The notes below the pieces were generated by a model. That model saw nothing but the letters and a program-made list of their open reading frames with translations, had not been told where the DNA came from and searched no databases. The position numbers and the translations under genes are program-made. Source: Oscillospiraceae bacterium (GTDB taxonomy: Bacteria > Bacillota > Clostridia > Oscillospirales > CAG-272). From it: a DNA stretch of 64,000 bases. Location: NCBI GenBank assembly GCA_015065385.1, contig SVQK01000024.1:43569-107568 (forward strand), given 5' to 3'. Of the stretch, positions 32,727-42,159 are shown piece by piece (the first letter of the stretch is position 1; every line of letters begins with the position of its first letter).

Positions 32727-34271
32727 ATGCGCGACGCAGAACGCTTTGCGGAAGACTATCTCGGAAAGCTCTTTTATTTCGCCCTGAAAAAGACGGGGAA
32801 CGAGAGCGACGCGGACGATCTGACGGAAGACATTGCCGAGGCCGTGCTCGCGGGCCTGTCCCGCGGAGATGAGCCTGTGAACTTCGACGCGTGGGTCTGG
32901 GCCGTGGCGCGAAACCGCTGGAAACGGTGGGCGCGGCGAAAGTATTACGGGCCGGACGGATCCTTCGAGGACGTGGACGGCATGGAGGCGGTTTTATCCG
33001 ACGGAGAGGATATGGAGGCGTCGTTCGTCTTATCGGAAGACCTCAAGACGCTGAGACGTGAGCTGGCCTTCATCCGGCGCGACTACCGGCAGATCCTTGT
33101 GGCCCACTATTTCGAGAATAAGAGCGTTTCAGCCATCGCGCGGGAGTTTTCCATCCCTCTCGGCACCGTCAAGACGAAGCTGCAGAGCAGCAGACGAAAA
33201 CTCAAGGAGGGCATGGAAATGGCAAGAACATTCGGAAAGAGGAGCTATCAGCCGGAAAACATCACGTTCCATATGGACGGAATGACCGGGGATTTCGGAC
33301 AGCCGTGGTCGATCCTGACCCATCTGCTATATAAAAACATCTTTCTCGAGGCATACGAGAACCCGTCCACGGCGGAGGAGCTGGCGCTCGAGCTCGGAAT
33401 CGCGCTTCCCTACATGGAGGACGAGCTCGACTACCTCGTCCGCGAGGAGCTTTTGAAAAAGAGCGGGAACAAATACGAGACTGCGTTTCGGATCTATTCG
33501 CGCGAGGAACAGCTTGCGCAGAACCGGGCTGCCATGCAGACAGCAAAGGCGGTCTGGCCGCTTCTGCGGGAGTTTATCGACGGGACGGAGGCGGCCTGCC
33601 GTGAAAACGGAGTGGACTGGTACGGCGGAGGCATTTCGTATGAGAACGCGAAATGGGCGATTCTGACCCGGACGGCCGATCTTCAATATTGGGAAGCGTT
33701 GGAAGATTTGGACGACTCTCCGCTTCCGACAAGACCCGATCATGGCTGCTGGACGATAACGGGCTACGAAACGGTCGATTTTGAGATCCCGCCGTTTGTC
33801 GGACAGCACGGATACGTTGACCCGGAGGACAAGAACAGAGAGCACGAGCTGATCTGGAGTCAGTATAAGTTCCGGTACGCCGATCTCGCGGATCGGACAC
33901 CCGTCCATCTGACGTGGCTGGAGGCTCTGGCAATTTGGCAGGTCGCCGTCGGACGGGCGGAGGAATGCGATCCGGATGCGCTCGCAAAGGTGATGGAATA
34001 CGGCTATGTCAGTCGGGATGGACAGGGGCAGCTCACCGCCGGGGTAGTCTGCTTCGCCGGAGATCCCGGAAAGATCCTGAAAGCGCTACCGAAATCGGAA
34101 GAAAACCGGCTCTCCGAACTCTGGAACAGGGCGGTGGAACTTTTGAAGGAGAAGAAAGCGCGTTGGAGCGGATACAGGTCCTACATCCTCGCCGAGGCCC
34201 TTTCCTCCAGCTGGCTGACCTACGAGGAAGGCAAGACCCCGGACACCGTCGGCGCGTATCTCTACAGATAA
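32727..34271 (+). CDS. ECF-like sigma factor with a 340-residue C-terminal extension
   Basis: 514 residues. Sigma region 2 at about 5-70 (ADDLTEDIAEAVLAGL, FDAWVWAVARNRWKRWAR), region 4 at about 105-165 with the helix-turn-helix SVSAIAREFSIPLGTVKTKLQSSRRKLKEG. After residue 170 comes a long extension. A winged-helix-like part lies at about 225-265 (STAEELALELGIALPYMEDELDYLVREELLKKSG), then about 250 residues with no motif I recognise. ECF factors are normally under 220 residues, so the extension may regulate the factor in cis in place of a separate anti-sigma. The start at 32727 is chosen because AGAGGGG lies nine bases upstream; an ATG at 32718 is too close. Monocistronic. Confidence 0.85.
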   Translation: MRDAERFAEDYLGKLFYFALKKTGNESDADDLTEDIAEAVLAGLSRGDEPVNFDAWVWAVARNRWKRWARRKYYGPDGSFEDVDGMEAVLSDGEDMEASFVLSEDLKTLRRELAFIRRDYRQILVAHYFENKSVSAIAREFSIPLGTVKTKLQSSRRKLKEGMEMARTFGKRSYQPENITFHMDGMTGDFGQPWSILTHLLYKNIFLEAYENPSTAEELALELGIALPYMEDELDYLVREELLKKSGNKYETAFRIYSREEQLAQNRAAMQTAKAVWPLLREFIDGTEAACRENGVDWYGGGISYENAKWAILTRTADLQYWEALEDLDDSPLPTRPDHGCWTITGYETVDFEIPPFVGQHGYVDPEDKNREHELIWSQYKFRYADLADRTPVHLTWLEALAIWQVAVGRAEECDPDALAKVMEYGYVSRDGQGQLTAGVVCFAGDPGKILKALPKSEENRLSELWNRAVELLKEKKARWSGYRSYILAEALSSSWLTYEEGKTPDTVGAYLYR

Positions 34272-34286
34272 TTCCAACCCAGACGA

Positions 34287-34315
34287 AAAAGAGACTGCGC
34301 GAAGCAGCCTCTTTT
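34287..34315 (+). terminator. Bidirectional intrinsic terminator
   Basis: AAAAGAGACTGC (34287-34298) pairs with GCAGCCTCTTTT (34304-34315). It separates the convergent sigma and oxidoreductase genes. Confidence 0.85.
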
Positions 34316-34330
34316 CGGTTATCCGGGGAC

Positions 34331-35470
34331 TTAAATCTCGTGGAACTCGATTTCGACTTCCTTGCCAAGAGCGGCGGACTTGTTGATGCCGTCGATGATC
34401 GCCTGGTTGTACAGGATCTGGGAGGTCGGAACCGGAGCCGGGCCGTTTGTCTTGACGGCGTCGAGGAAGGAACGGATCTTCTTGTCGAACAGACCGCCCT
34501 TGCCGGTGTTCTGGAGGATCGGAATCACGGTGTCAACCTGCGCGCCGGCCACATCGTGGTACAGGGTCATGGGGCCGCCCACGGAGCCGTTCCAGCAGTC
34601 GGTGGAAGGAATGCGGAGCGCGCCTTCGGTACCGAAGATGATGGTGTCGCCGGGGGTGTTGACGTGCATCGCCCACGCGATACGGAAGTCGAGTATGATG
34701 CCGCCCTCGAGACGGATGAAGGCCGCCGCGAAGTCGTCCACGGAGAAGCGGGCAGCGTCCGCGCCGTTGTACTTCGGGTTCTTGCCGAAGAAGTCGGAGA
34801 TGTAGCCGGAAACGGTCAGCGGCTTCGGATAGCCGATGGCGTTCAGGACCATGTCGAGGGAGTAGCAGCCGATGTCGCCGAGCGCACCGATGCCGCCCGT
34901 GGACTTCTCGATGAACGTGGAGCCCGGGATGCCGCGACGACGGCCGCCGCCGGTCTGGATGTAATAGATCTTGCCGAGGACGCCGGAATCGACGATCTTC
35001 TTGATCATCTGCATGTTGGCGTCAAAGCGGGGCTGGAAGCCGACGGAGACGAACTTGCCGGAGGCCTTTTCGGCTCTGCATACCGCCTCGGCCTCTTCGA
35101 GCGTCACGGAGAAGGGCTTCTCAAGGAGGACCGGAATGCCGTGCTCGAGGGCGTAGATGGTCGGAGCGGCGTGCTGGGTGTTGTAGGTGCAGACGGAGAC
35201 GGCGTCAAGCTCTTCGTTGTCGATCAGTTCCTTGTGGGAGGGATAGAAACGTACGCCTTCCACGCCGAACCGCTTCATGAACTTTTCGGCCTTGCCGGGG
35301 ATCAAATCCGCGGCGGCGACGATTTCCACGTCGTCCTGAAGCTTGTAGCTCTGGATGTGGGATTCGGCGATCCAGCCGGTGCCGATGATACCGACCTTCA
35401 GCTTCTTGCCGGTTTCCTTCTTCTCTTCGACGACTTCCTGCTTGAACTGGCTCAGAACTTTGTCAGACAT
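34331..35470 (-). CDS. Gfo/Idh/MocA-family NAD(P)-dependent oxidoreductase
   Basis: 379 residues. An N-terminal extension of about 22 residues, then a Rossmann fold (KVGIIGTGWIAESHI), the EKP motif (VLLEKPFSVT), SVGFQPRFDANMQ, and GALGDIGCYSLDM where many homologues have His in place of Cys. Likely a sugar or inositol dehydrogenase; substrate unknown. It follows the isomerase gene on the same strand (59-base gap), and such pairs usually act on the same sugar or polyol. Confidence 0.9.
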   Translation of the reverse strand: MSDKVLSQFKQEVVEEKKETGKKLKVGIIGTGWIAESHIQSYKLQDDVEIVAAADLIPGKAEKFMKRFGVEGVRFYPSHKELIDNEELDAVSVCTYNTQHAAPTIYALEHGIPVLLEKPFSVTLEEAEAVCRAEKASGKFVSVGFQPRFDANMQMIKKIVDSGVLGKIYYIQTGGGRRRGIPGSTFIEKSTGGIGALGDIGCYSLDMVLNAIGYPKPLTVSGYISDFFGKNPKYNGADAARFSVDDFAAAFIRLEGGIILDFRIAWAMHVNTPGDTIIFGTEGALRIPSTDCWNGSVGGPMTLYHDVAGAQVDTVIPILQNTGKGGLFDKKIRSFLDAVKTNGPAPVPTSQILYNQAIIDGINKSAALGKEVEIEFHEI

Positions 35471-35529
35471 GTGTTTTGTCCGCCTTTCTTAGTTTTTCTT
35501 TCGTTGAGGGTTTATGATCGGTTGGGGGA

Positions 35530-36354
35530 TTACCAGCCCTGAGAGGCGAGGTATTCCCGGCTTGCCTTGATGGACTCCATCCGGGACAGGCCCATGGACG
35601 GCTCGTCCTGCTCCACCACGACCCAGGAGGCCCCGGCGTCGAGGCAGGCGGAGAGGATCTCGGGCATCTTCTGCATGCCGTGACCCACGGGACGGAATTC
35701 GAAGGTGGAGGGCTCCTCTTCCTTCTCTTCCTCTTCGATGCCGATAAGGGCGTAGAGGTGCTTCGGGAGCTTGCCGCTCATGTGGAAGTCCTTGAGATGG
35801 ACGACGGGAGCGCGGCCCGCGTATTTCCGGAGGAACGCAGCCGGTTCTTCTCCGCCGACGTTGACCCAGCAGAGGTCGAGCTCGGTCTGGAGAAACTCGG
35901 GGGAGACTTCCTTATAAAGAATGTCGAGACCGTATTCGCCGTTTACCTTCGTGAATTCGAAATCGTGGTTGTGGTACAGCAGGGTGATGCCATACTTTTT
36001 CGCGCACTCGCCGAGCTTGGCGATCTGTCGGATGGTCTCTTCAAACTTTTCGGCGCCGGGTCTGCGCTCGGGGGTTACATAGGGAACCGCGGCGAACTTG
36101 CAGCCGATCTTCGCGTAGTCGGAGAAGGTCTTGTCGGGATCCGCGATCATCTCGTCGAGCGGAATGTGCGCGGATACGGGAACGAGGCCGATGCCGTCGC
36201 AGAGCCCCTTGACGTAGTCCGGGGAAAGGCCGTACAGACCGGCGAATTCCACGCCCTGATAGCCCATTTCCTTGATTTTTCTGAGGGTGTCCGCCAGATT
36301 CGCCTCAGCGCTGTCACGCACGGAGTAAACCTGAACCGCTACCGGTAATGCCAT
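35530..36354 (-). CDS. Sugar phosphate isomerase/epimerase (xylose isomerase-like TIM barrel)
   Basis: 274 residues. TIM-barrel AP-endonuclease-2/IolE-type family: VQVYSVRDSAEANL, YQGVEFAGLYGL, LLYHNHDFEF, ELDLCWVNVGG, VVHLKDFH and VVEQDE supply the metal-binding residues. An acidic insert (EEEEKEEEPS) at about 220-232 is unusual. First gene of the pair with the Gfo/Idh/MocA enzyme; AAGGAGG lies upstream. Confidence 0.9.
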   Translation of the reverse strand: MALPVAVQVYSVRDSAEANLADTLRKIKEMGYQGVEFAGLYGLSPDYVKGLCDGIGLVPVSAHIPLDEMIADPDKTFSDYAKIGCKFAAVPYVTPERRPGAEKFEETIRQIAKLGECAKKYGITLLYHNHDFEFTKVNGEYGLDILYKEVSPEFLQTELDLCWVNVGGEEPAAFLRKYAGRAPVVHLKDFHMSGKLPKHLYALIGIEEEEKEEEPSTFEFRPVGHGMQKMPEILSACLDAGASWVVVEQDEPSMGLSRMESIKASREYLASQGW

Positions 36355-36396
36355 ATTCTATCCTCCTTGTGGGACGATTCGGTTTGTTCATGAATC

Positions 36397-36425
36397 ATAA
36401 TAACATAATCCGCGCCTGAAATCAA
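36397..36425 (-). promoter_or_regulatory. Promoter of the isomerase/oxidoreductase pair
   Basis: On the minus strand TTGATT (36420-36425), 17 bases, TATTAT (36397-36402). Between it and the guaB promoter (36426-36622) I see no gene or clear structure. Confidence 0.6.
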
Positions 36426-36622
36426 GAGTTTTTTGTGAGTTCGGTCAATTTTTTCCGGCCGGGAACGGGCTTCATGGAATTGTACTCGGGAGGGTTTCGG
36501 CCGATCTCTCCGATCCGCGGATCCCTCCGGTTTGTCCGTCCGCGGGAGCATGGCTCCGGACCGGGCGGCCGCCTTAAAAAATCCTCCATTTCGGGGAGAA
36601 AAACTTTGTGGATGATTCCTAA

Positions 36623-36651
36623 TTGACAGAAAAAGCGGAAAACGGTATAAT
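36623..36651 (+). promoter_or_regulatory. guaB promoter
   Basis: TTGACA (36623-36628), 17 bases, TATAAT (36646-36651), 95 bases before the start codon. No purine riboswitch or PurR box recognised in the leader. Confidence 0.88.
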
Positions 36652-36662
36652 AACTAAAATAA

Positions 36663-38225
<1,563 letters not shown>

Positions 38226-38254
38226 CGGATCCGGCAAAACAGGTTTTATACAGA

Positions 38255-38295
38255 CGCGGCTGTCGGCATCCCGCCCGATGGCCGCGCGGCTTTTT
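38255..38295 (+). terminator. guaB terminator
   Basis: CGCGGC-N2-TCGG pairs with CCGA-N2-GCCGCG (38255-38286), followed by TTTTT at 38291-38295. The repeat element starts within a few bases of this T-tract. Confidence 0.85.
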
Positions 38296-38297
38296 CT

Positions 38298-38723
38298 CCA
38301 ATTCCTTCTACTAAGAAATATAAGGAATGAAACCCTACGGGTTTCTGGATTTTATGTCCCTACGCCGCGCCGACGCAGTCGCGCTAACGGGCAGCACGGG
38401 GGACACCAGCTCTTGGCCGATCAAGCTTCGCTCCGCGAACTTGGGCCCCCTGTGCGGGTCCCCCTTGGCCATATGGCATAAACTGACAACTCGTGTCTGA
38501 ATCAAAAATCGACTGCTCAACCCACTGTCCTCGCGCGAAGCTTCGCCTTTGGCGAACTTCAGAAATTCGCCTTTGGCGAACTTTCAGCGGTCTCTGCTTG
38601 TGCAACCGGAGGTCGAAGAGCTTCAGTCGCGCATTGGGCAAGGGGACCATTGTGGGTTTGTGCAGATAAAACTTGTCAGATCTGTTCTATGCGCGATTTG
38701 ACCGTATGGAAGCGAAACAGTAT
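38298..38723 (+). repeat. Intergenic structured repeat, copy A
   Basis: About 425 bases that match, in inverted orientation, 44118-44453. The order of landmarks is identical. Stem ATTCCTT/AAGGAAT (38301-38328). Stem GAAACCC-TAC-GGGTTTC (38329-38345). A long hairpin GCACGGGGG/CCCCCTGTGC (38394-38455). The shared segment CTGTCCTCGCGCG. The shared 3' segment from CGGTCTCTGC to GAAACAGTA. Copy A carries an extra piece of about 50 bases (38538-38587) made of small palindromes. No terminal inverted repeats or transposase. Read as an uncharacterised non-coding repeat, either a mobile element or a structured RNA. Confidence 0.85.
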
Positions 38724-38798
38724 CATATGTTTTGACCGAATTGGAGAACTTCCACGATCCGGAAAGGCGGCGGATTTCGTTTTTCGTGAAATCTTCCC

Positions 38799-38827
38799 TT
38801 GACAGGCGGAGTGACGCATGGTATAAT
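38799..38827 (+). promoter_or_regulatory. rpsF-ssb-rpsR promoter
   Basis: TTGACA (38799-38804), 17 bases, TATAAT (38822-38827). Confidence 0.92.
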
Positions 38828-38837
38828 ATTCCCTTGA

Positions 38838-38919
38838 ACGGGATTTTTTTGCTTTGTCCCGTCTCTCTGCCGCCGAAAATCTGACGTCGGCGGTCTGAAG
38901 TCCATAGGGAGGTTACCAA
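38838..38919 (+). promoter_or_regulatory. rpsF leader, possible S6:S18 binding hairpin
   Basis: Two hairpins: ACGGGA/TCCCGT (38838-38861) and CCGCCGA/TCGGCGG (38870-38893). The second, just before the ribosome binding site, may be the S6:S18 autoregulatory structure known in front of rpsF operons. I cannot confirm the consensus loop. Confidence 0.45.
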
Positions 38920-39261
38920 ATGGAAAACAACAGCAATTCTTACGAGACCCTCTTCGTCGTCGATCCCGATCTGACGGAAGAAGCCACGCGCGCCATGGTG
39001 GAGAAATTCACCAAGCTCATCGCGGACAACGGTGAGATCGAGTCCGTGGACGAGTGGGGCAAGCGCAAGCTCGCGTACCCCATCAACGACAAGCCGGAAG
39101 GCTACTACGTCCTCGTCAACTTCAAGAGCGAGCCCTCTCTCCCCATCGAGCTGGAGAGAATCTTCGGCATCACCGAGGGCATCATGCGCTCCATCGTGAT
39201 CCGTCACGAAGAGAAGAAGCCGAGAGCGAAGAAAGCCGCTCCCGCGAAGACCGAGGCGTAA
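38920..39261 (+). CDS. rpsF: 30S ribosomal protein S6
   Basis: 113 residues. SYETLFVVDPDLTEEATRAMVEKF, EWGKRKLAYPINDKPEGYYVLVNF and MRSIVIRHEE are the S6 landmarks. AGGGAGG lies upstream. First gene of the rpsF-ssb-rpsR operon. Confidence 0.97.
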   Translation: MENNSNSYETLFVVDPDLTEEATRAMVEKFTKLIADNGEIESVDEWGKRKLAYPINDKPEGYYVLVNFKSEPSLPIELERIFGITEGIMRSIVIRHEEKKPRAKKAAPAKTEA

Positions 39262-39285
39262 TTCGTCCGGCACAGGGAAGAGATT

Positions 39286-39798
39286 ATGGCAAACTTTAAT
39301 TTCAACAAAGTCATCCTCGGCGGTCGTCTGACGGCGGATCCTGAACTCAAGACCACGCCCTCCGGCATCTCCGTCACCTCCTTCACGGTGGCTGTGAACC
39401 GCAATTACCGGAGCAAATCCGGCGAGGAGCCGCAGGCGGATTTCCTCAACGTGACCGCGTGGAGACAGACGGCTGAGTTCATCACCCGTTATTTCCGCAA
39501 GGCCAGCTCGATCTGCGTAGTCGGTTCGATCCAGACCAGATCCTGGACGGATCAGAACGGACAGAAGCGGTTCGCTACCGAAATCGTGGCGGACGAGGCT
39601 TTCTTTGTGGACGCGAAGAGCGAAAGCCCTCTGGCGGTTCAGCAGGCCGCGGCCGGATATCAGGCTGCCGCACAGGCGCCGTCCTATGTTCCCGACGGAT
39701 ATTCCGCCGCGGGGAACGCGAACAGCGCCGGTTCGTACCAGAATACGAACGCACCCAAGTTTGAAGACTTGTCGGACGACGAAGAACTGCCGTTCTGA
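39286..39798 (+). CDS. ssb: Single-stranded DNA-binding protein
   Basis: 170 residues. N-terminal OB-fold (FNKVILGGRLTADPELKTT, DFLNVTAWRQTAEF, SIQTRSWTDQNGQKRF), a Gln/Ala/Asn-rich linker, and the conserved acidic C-terminal tip DDEELPF that recruits repair and replication partners. It lies between rpsF and rpsR as in most Firmicutes. Confidence 0.97.
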   Translation: MANFNFNKVILGGRLTADPELKTTPSGISVTSFTVAVNRNYRSKSGEEPQADFLNVTAWRQTAEFITRYFRKASSICVVGSIQTRSWTDQNGQKRFATEIVADEAFFVDAKSESPLAVQQAAAGYQAAAQAPSYVPDGYSAAGNANSAGSYQNTNAPKFEDLSDDEELPF

Positions 39799-39839
39799 CA
39801 CAAGGTTTGAAATTACGATAACAGGAGGCTTCTTGTAAG

Positions 39840-40178
39840 ATGGATACCGAAAAGACCGAAGTGGTCGTTGAAGAGACCGCCGCGCCGGCTGCACCCGCTG
39901 CTCCCGCCGCCAACACCGAAAGAACCGAATCCGCTCCCCGCGAGAGAATGGCCCAGAGACCCAACCGCACCAGACGGAAGAAGGTCTGTGCGTTCTGCGC
40001 GGACGGCATCGACGAGATCGATTATAAGGACACCAAGAGACTGCTCCACTACACCTCTGAGAGAGCGAAGATCCTGCCGAGAAGAATTTCCGGCACCTGC
40101 GCGAGACATCAGAGACAGCTGACCGTCGCCATCAAGCGCGCCCGTCACATGGCTCTTCTGCCCTATATTTCCGACTGA
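39840..40178 (+). CDS. rpsR: 30S ribosomal protein S18
   Basis: 112 residues. The C-terminal 70 residues are S18 ([50 protein letters not shown]). The Cys set (CAFC plus CARH) indicates the zinc-type form. An N-terminal extension of about 40 residues rich in A, P and E precedes it; S18 is usually near 75-80 residues. AGGAGG lies upstream. Confidence 0.95.
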   Translation: MDTEKTEVVVEETAAPAAPAAPAANTERTESAPRERMAQRPNRTRRKKVCAFCADGIDEIDYKDTKRLLHYTSERAKILPRRISGTCARHQRQLTVAIKRARHMALLPYISD

Positions 40179-40192
40179 CATACGGTTCCAAT

Positions 40193-40220
40193 CCTCCGGA
40201 TCAACGTCCGGGGGGTTTTT
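40193..40220 (+). terminator. rpsF operon terminator
   Basis: CCTCCGGA (40193-40200) pairs with TCCGGGGGG, followed by TTTTT. Confidence 0.8.
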
Positions 40221-40239
40221 CGTAAAGGAGACAGTTCAT

Positions 40240-40791
40240 ATGGACGAAATCGTCTTTCTGCCCCCGGAAAAGTGGAAGGGCTTCTCCATCCCCATGCGCT
40301 ATACCACTGAGGATTATTATGACGTCGTATCCGAACGGGGGGAGGACGGCTGGCGGATCCGGCTGGAAAAGAAGCGGTTCGATGTGCCCGTGACCCATAC
40401 GCCCGAGGAATACGACTTTCCGGACAAGCTGTACGAGGATTACCGGGTCGGCGCGAAAGCATGGGGGATCCTTTCGGAGAACGGGGAACTGCTGGCCTGC
40501 ATCGAGACCTGCTCCGAGGAATGGAGCAACAGGCTCATCGTCGCGGAGCTGTGGGTAACGGAAGAACTCCGGCGGCGCGGGATCGGGCACCGGCTGATGG
40601 CAATGGCAAAGAAACAGGCGGCGGAGGAAGGACGCCGTGCGATCCTGCTCGAGACCCAGTCCTGCAACACCGGCGCGATAGCCTTCTACGAGAGCGAAGG
40701 TTTTTCTCTGATGGGATACGACCTCTGTGCGTATTCCAACCGGGACGCCGCCCGCCGTGAGGTAAGACTGAACATGGGACTGCTCCTGTGA
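40240..40791 (+). CDS. GNAT-family N-acetyltransferase
   Basis: 183 residues. The GNAT acetyl-CoA-binding motif A is at about 95-115 (LIVAELWVTEELRRRGIGHRLM), followed by ILLETQSCNTGAIAFYESEGFSLMGYDL. The N-terminal 60 residues give no substrate hint. AAGGAG lies upstream of the ATG. No adjacent partner. Confidence 0.88.
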   Translation: MDEIVFLPPEKWKGFSIPMRYTTEDYYDVVSERGEDGWRIRLEKKRFDVPVTHTPEEYDFPDKLYEDYRVGAKAWGILSENGELLACIETCSEEWSNRLIVAELWVTEELRRRGIGHRLMAMAKKQAAEEGRRAILLETQSCNTGAIAFYESEGFSLMGYDLCAYSNRDAARREVRLNMGLLL

Positions 40792-40842
40792 TCTTTCTTT
40801 TTTGGCAAAACTGTAAAATCTCCGGAAAATTGCGAAAAAGCC

Positions 40843-40871
40843 TTGTATAATCCCGGAAAATGCGGTAAAAT
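40843..40871 (+). promoter_or_regulatory. gap promoter candidate
   Basis: TTGTAT (40843-40848), 17 bases, TAAAAT (40866-40871). A TATAAT at 40846-40851 is an alternative -10 without a good -35. Confidence 0.45.
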
Positions 40872-40958
40872 AACGGCGTGGGAGTTTGCCTGCCTCAGAC
40901 GGCGCGCTCCCGGAATCTGTTCCCAAAAAACATTTATATAATTCGGAGGATTGCACCA

Positions 40959-41990
40959 ATGTCTGTAAGAGTTGCCATCAACGGTTTCGGTCGTATCGGC
41001 CGCCTCGCTTTCCGCCAGATGTTCGGAGCCGCGGGTTATGAAGTCGTCGCCATCAACGACCTCACCAGCCCCGACATGCTCGCTCACCTGCTGAAGTACG
41101 ACACCGCCCAGAAGGGTTACTGCGGCGTCATCGGCGAGAACAAGCACACCGTTGAAGCTACCGAGAATTCCATCATCGTGGACGGCACCGAGATCCGCAT
41201 CTACGCGGAAAAGGACGCCAACAACTGCCCCTGGAAGGAACTGAACGTGGACGTCGTCCTCGAGTGCACCGGCTTCTACACCTCCAAGGAAAAGTCTCAG
41301 GCTCACATCAACGCCGGCGCGAAGAAGGTCGTTATCTCCGCTCCCGCGGGCAATGATCTCCCCACCATCGTTTACAACGTCAACCACAACACCCTGAAGC
41401 CGGAAGACACCATCATCTCCGCCGCTTCCTGCACCACCAACTGCCTCGCTCCCATGACCAAGGCTCTGAACGACGCATATCCGATCGTTTCCGGCATCAT
41501 GACCACCGTTCATGCTTACACCGGCGACCAGATGATCCTCGACGGCCCCCACAGAAAGGGTGACCTCCAGAGAGCCCGCGCCGGCGCTGCCAACATCGTT
41601 CCGAACTCCACCGGCGCTGCCAAGGCGATCGGCCTCGTGATCCCCGAGCTGAACGGCAAGCTCATCGGCTCCGCTCAGAGAGTTCCCGTGTTCACCGGTT
41701 CCACCACCATCCTCGTGGCCGTCGTGAAGGGCAAGGACATCACCAAGGATTCCATCAACGCCGCTATGAAGGCTCAGTCCTCCGAATCCTTCGGCTACAC
41801 CACCGAGAAGCTCGTGTCCTCCGATATCATCGGCATGACCTACGGCTCCCTGTTCGACGCCAACCAGACCATGGTCCAGAAGATCGACGACGACACCTAT
41901 CAGGTTCAGGTCGTCGCGTGGTACGACAACGAGAACTCCTACACCAGCCAGATGGTCCGCACCATCAAGTACTTCGCGGAGCTCAACTGA
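40959..41990 (+). CDS. gap: Glyceraldehyde-3-phosphate dehydrogenase
   Basis: 343 residues. NAD-binding [15 protein letters not shown], catalytic [17 protein letters not shown] (Cys about 155), [19 protein letters not shown] and [16 protein letters not shown]. Codon use is strongly biased toward C- and G-ending codons, as in highly expressed genes. ATG at 40959 follows GGAGG; the frame extends upstream to 40878 without similarity. Glycolytic enzyme, monocistronic. Confidence 0.98.
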   Translation: MSVRVAINGFGRIGRLAFRQMFGAAGYEVVAINDLTSPDMLAHLLKYDTAQKGYCGVIGENKHTVEATENSIIVDGTEIRIYAEKDANNCPWKELNVDVVLECTGFYTSKEKSQAHINAGAKKVVISAPAGNDLPTIVYNVNHNTLKPEDTIISAASCTTNCLAPMTKALNDAYPIVSGIMTTVHAYTGDQMILDGPHRKGDLQRARAGAANIVPNSTGAAKAIGLVIPELNGKLIGSAQRVPVFTGSTTILVAVVKGKDITKDSINAAMKAQSSESFGYTTEKLVSSDIIGMTYGSLFDANQTMVQKIDDDTYQVQVVAWYDNENSYTSQMVRTIKYFAELN

Positions 41991-42006
41991 TTTGTGCCTC
42001 TTTACG

Positions 42007-42034
42007 CCGGGGTCCTTCGGGATCCCGGTTTTTT
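42007..42034 (+). terminator. gap terminator
   Basis: CCGGGGTCC-TTCG-GGATCCCGG (42007-42028), with the very stable UUCG loop, followed by TTTTTT. Confidence 0.92.
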
Positions 42035-42070
42035 GCCTGTGATTTTTTGGCATAAAACAACAAATCTGCC

Positions 42071-42099
42071 TTGACACGGGAACTAATTTATGGTATGAT
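42071..42099 (+). promoter_or_regulatory. Promoter of the membrane protein gene at 42160
   Basis: TTGACA (42071-42076), 17 bases, TATGAT (42094-42099). Confidence 0.8.
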
Positions 42100-42159
42100 T
42101 AGGGTATCGAACCCGGGCGTTCACTGTAATCACGGGAATTTATATCACGGAGACTTGTT

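Noticed and set aside
38335..38650. Small protein-coding genes inside repeat copy A
   Set aside because: The frames are short, lack ribosome binding sites and are not preserved over the full length in copy B; an RNA or repeat fits better.
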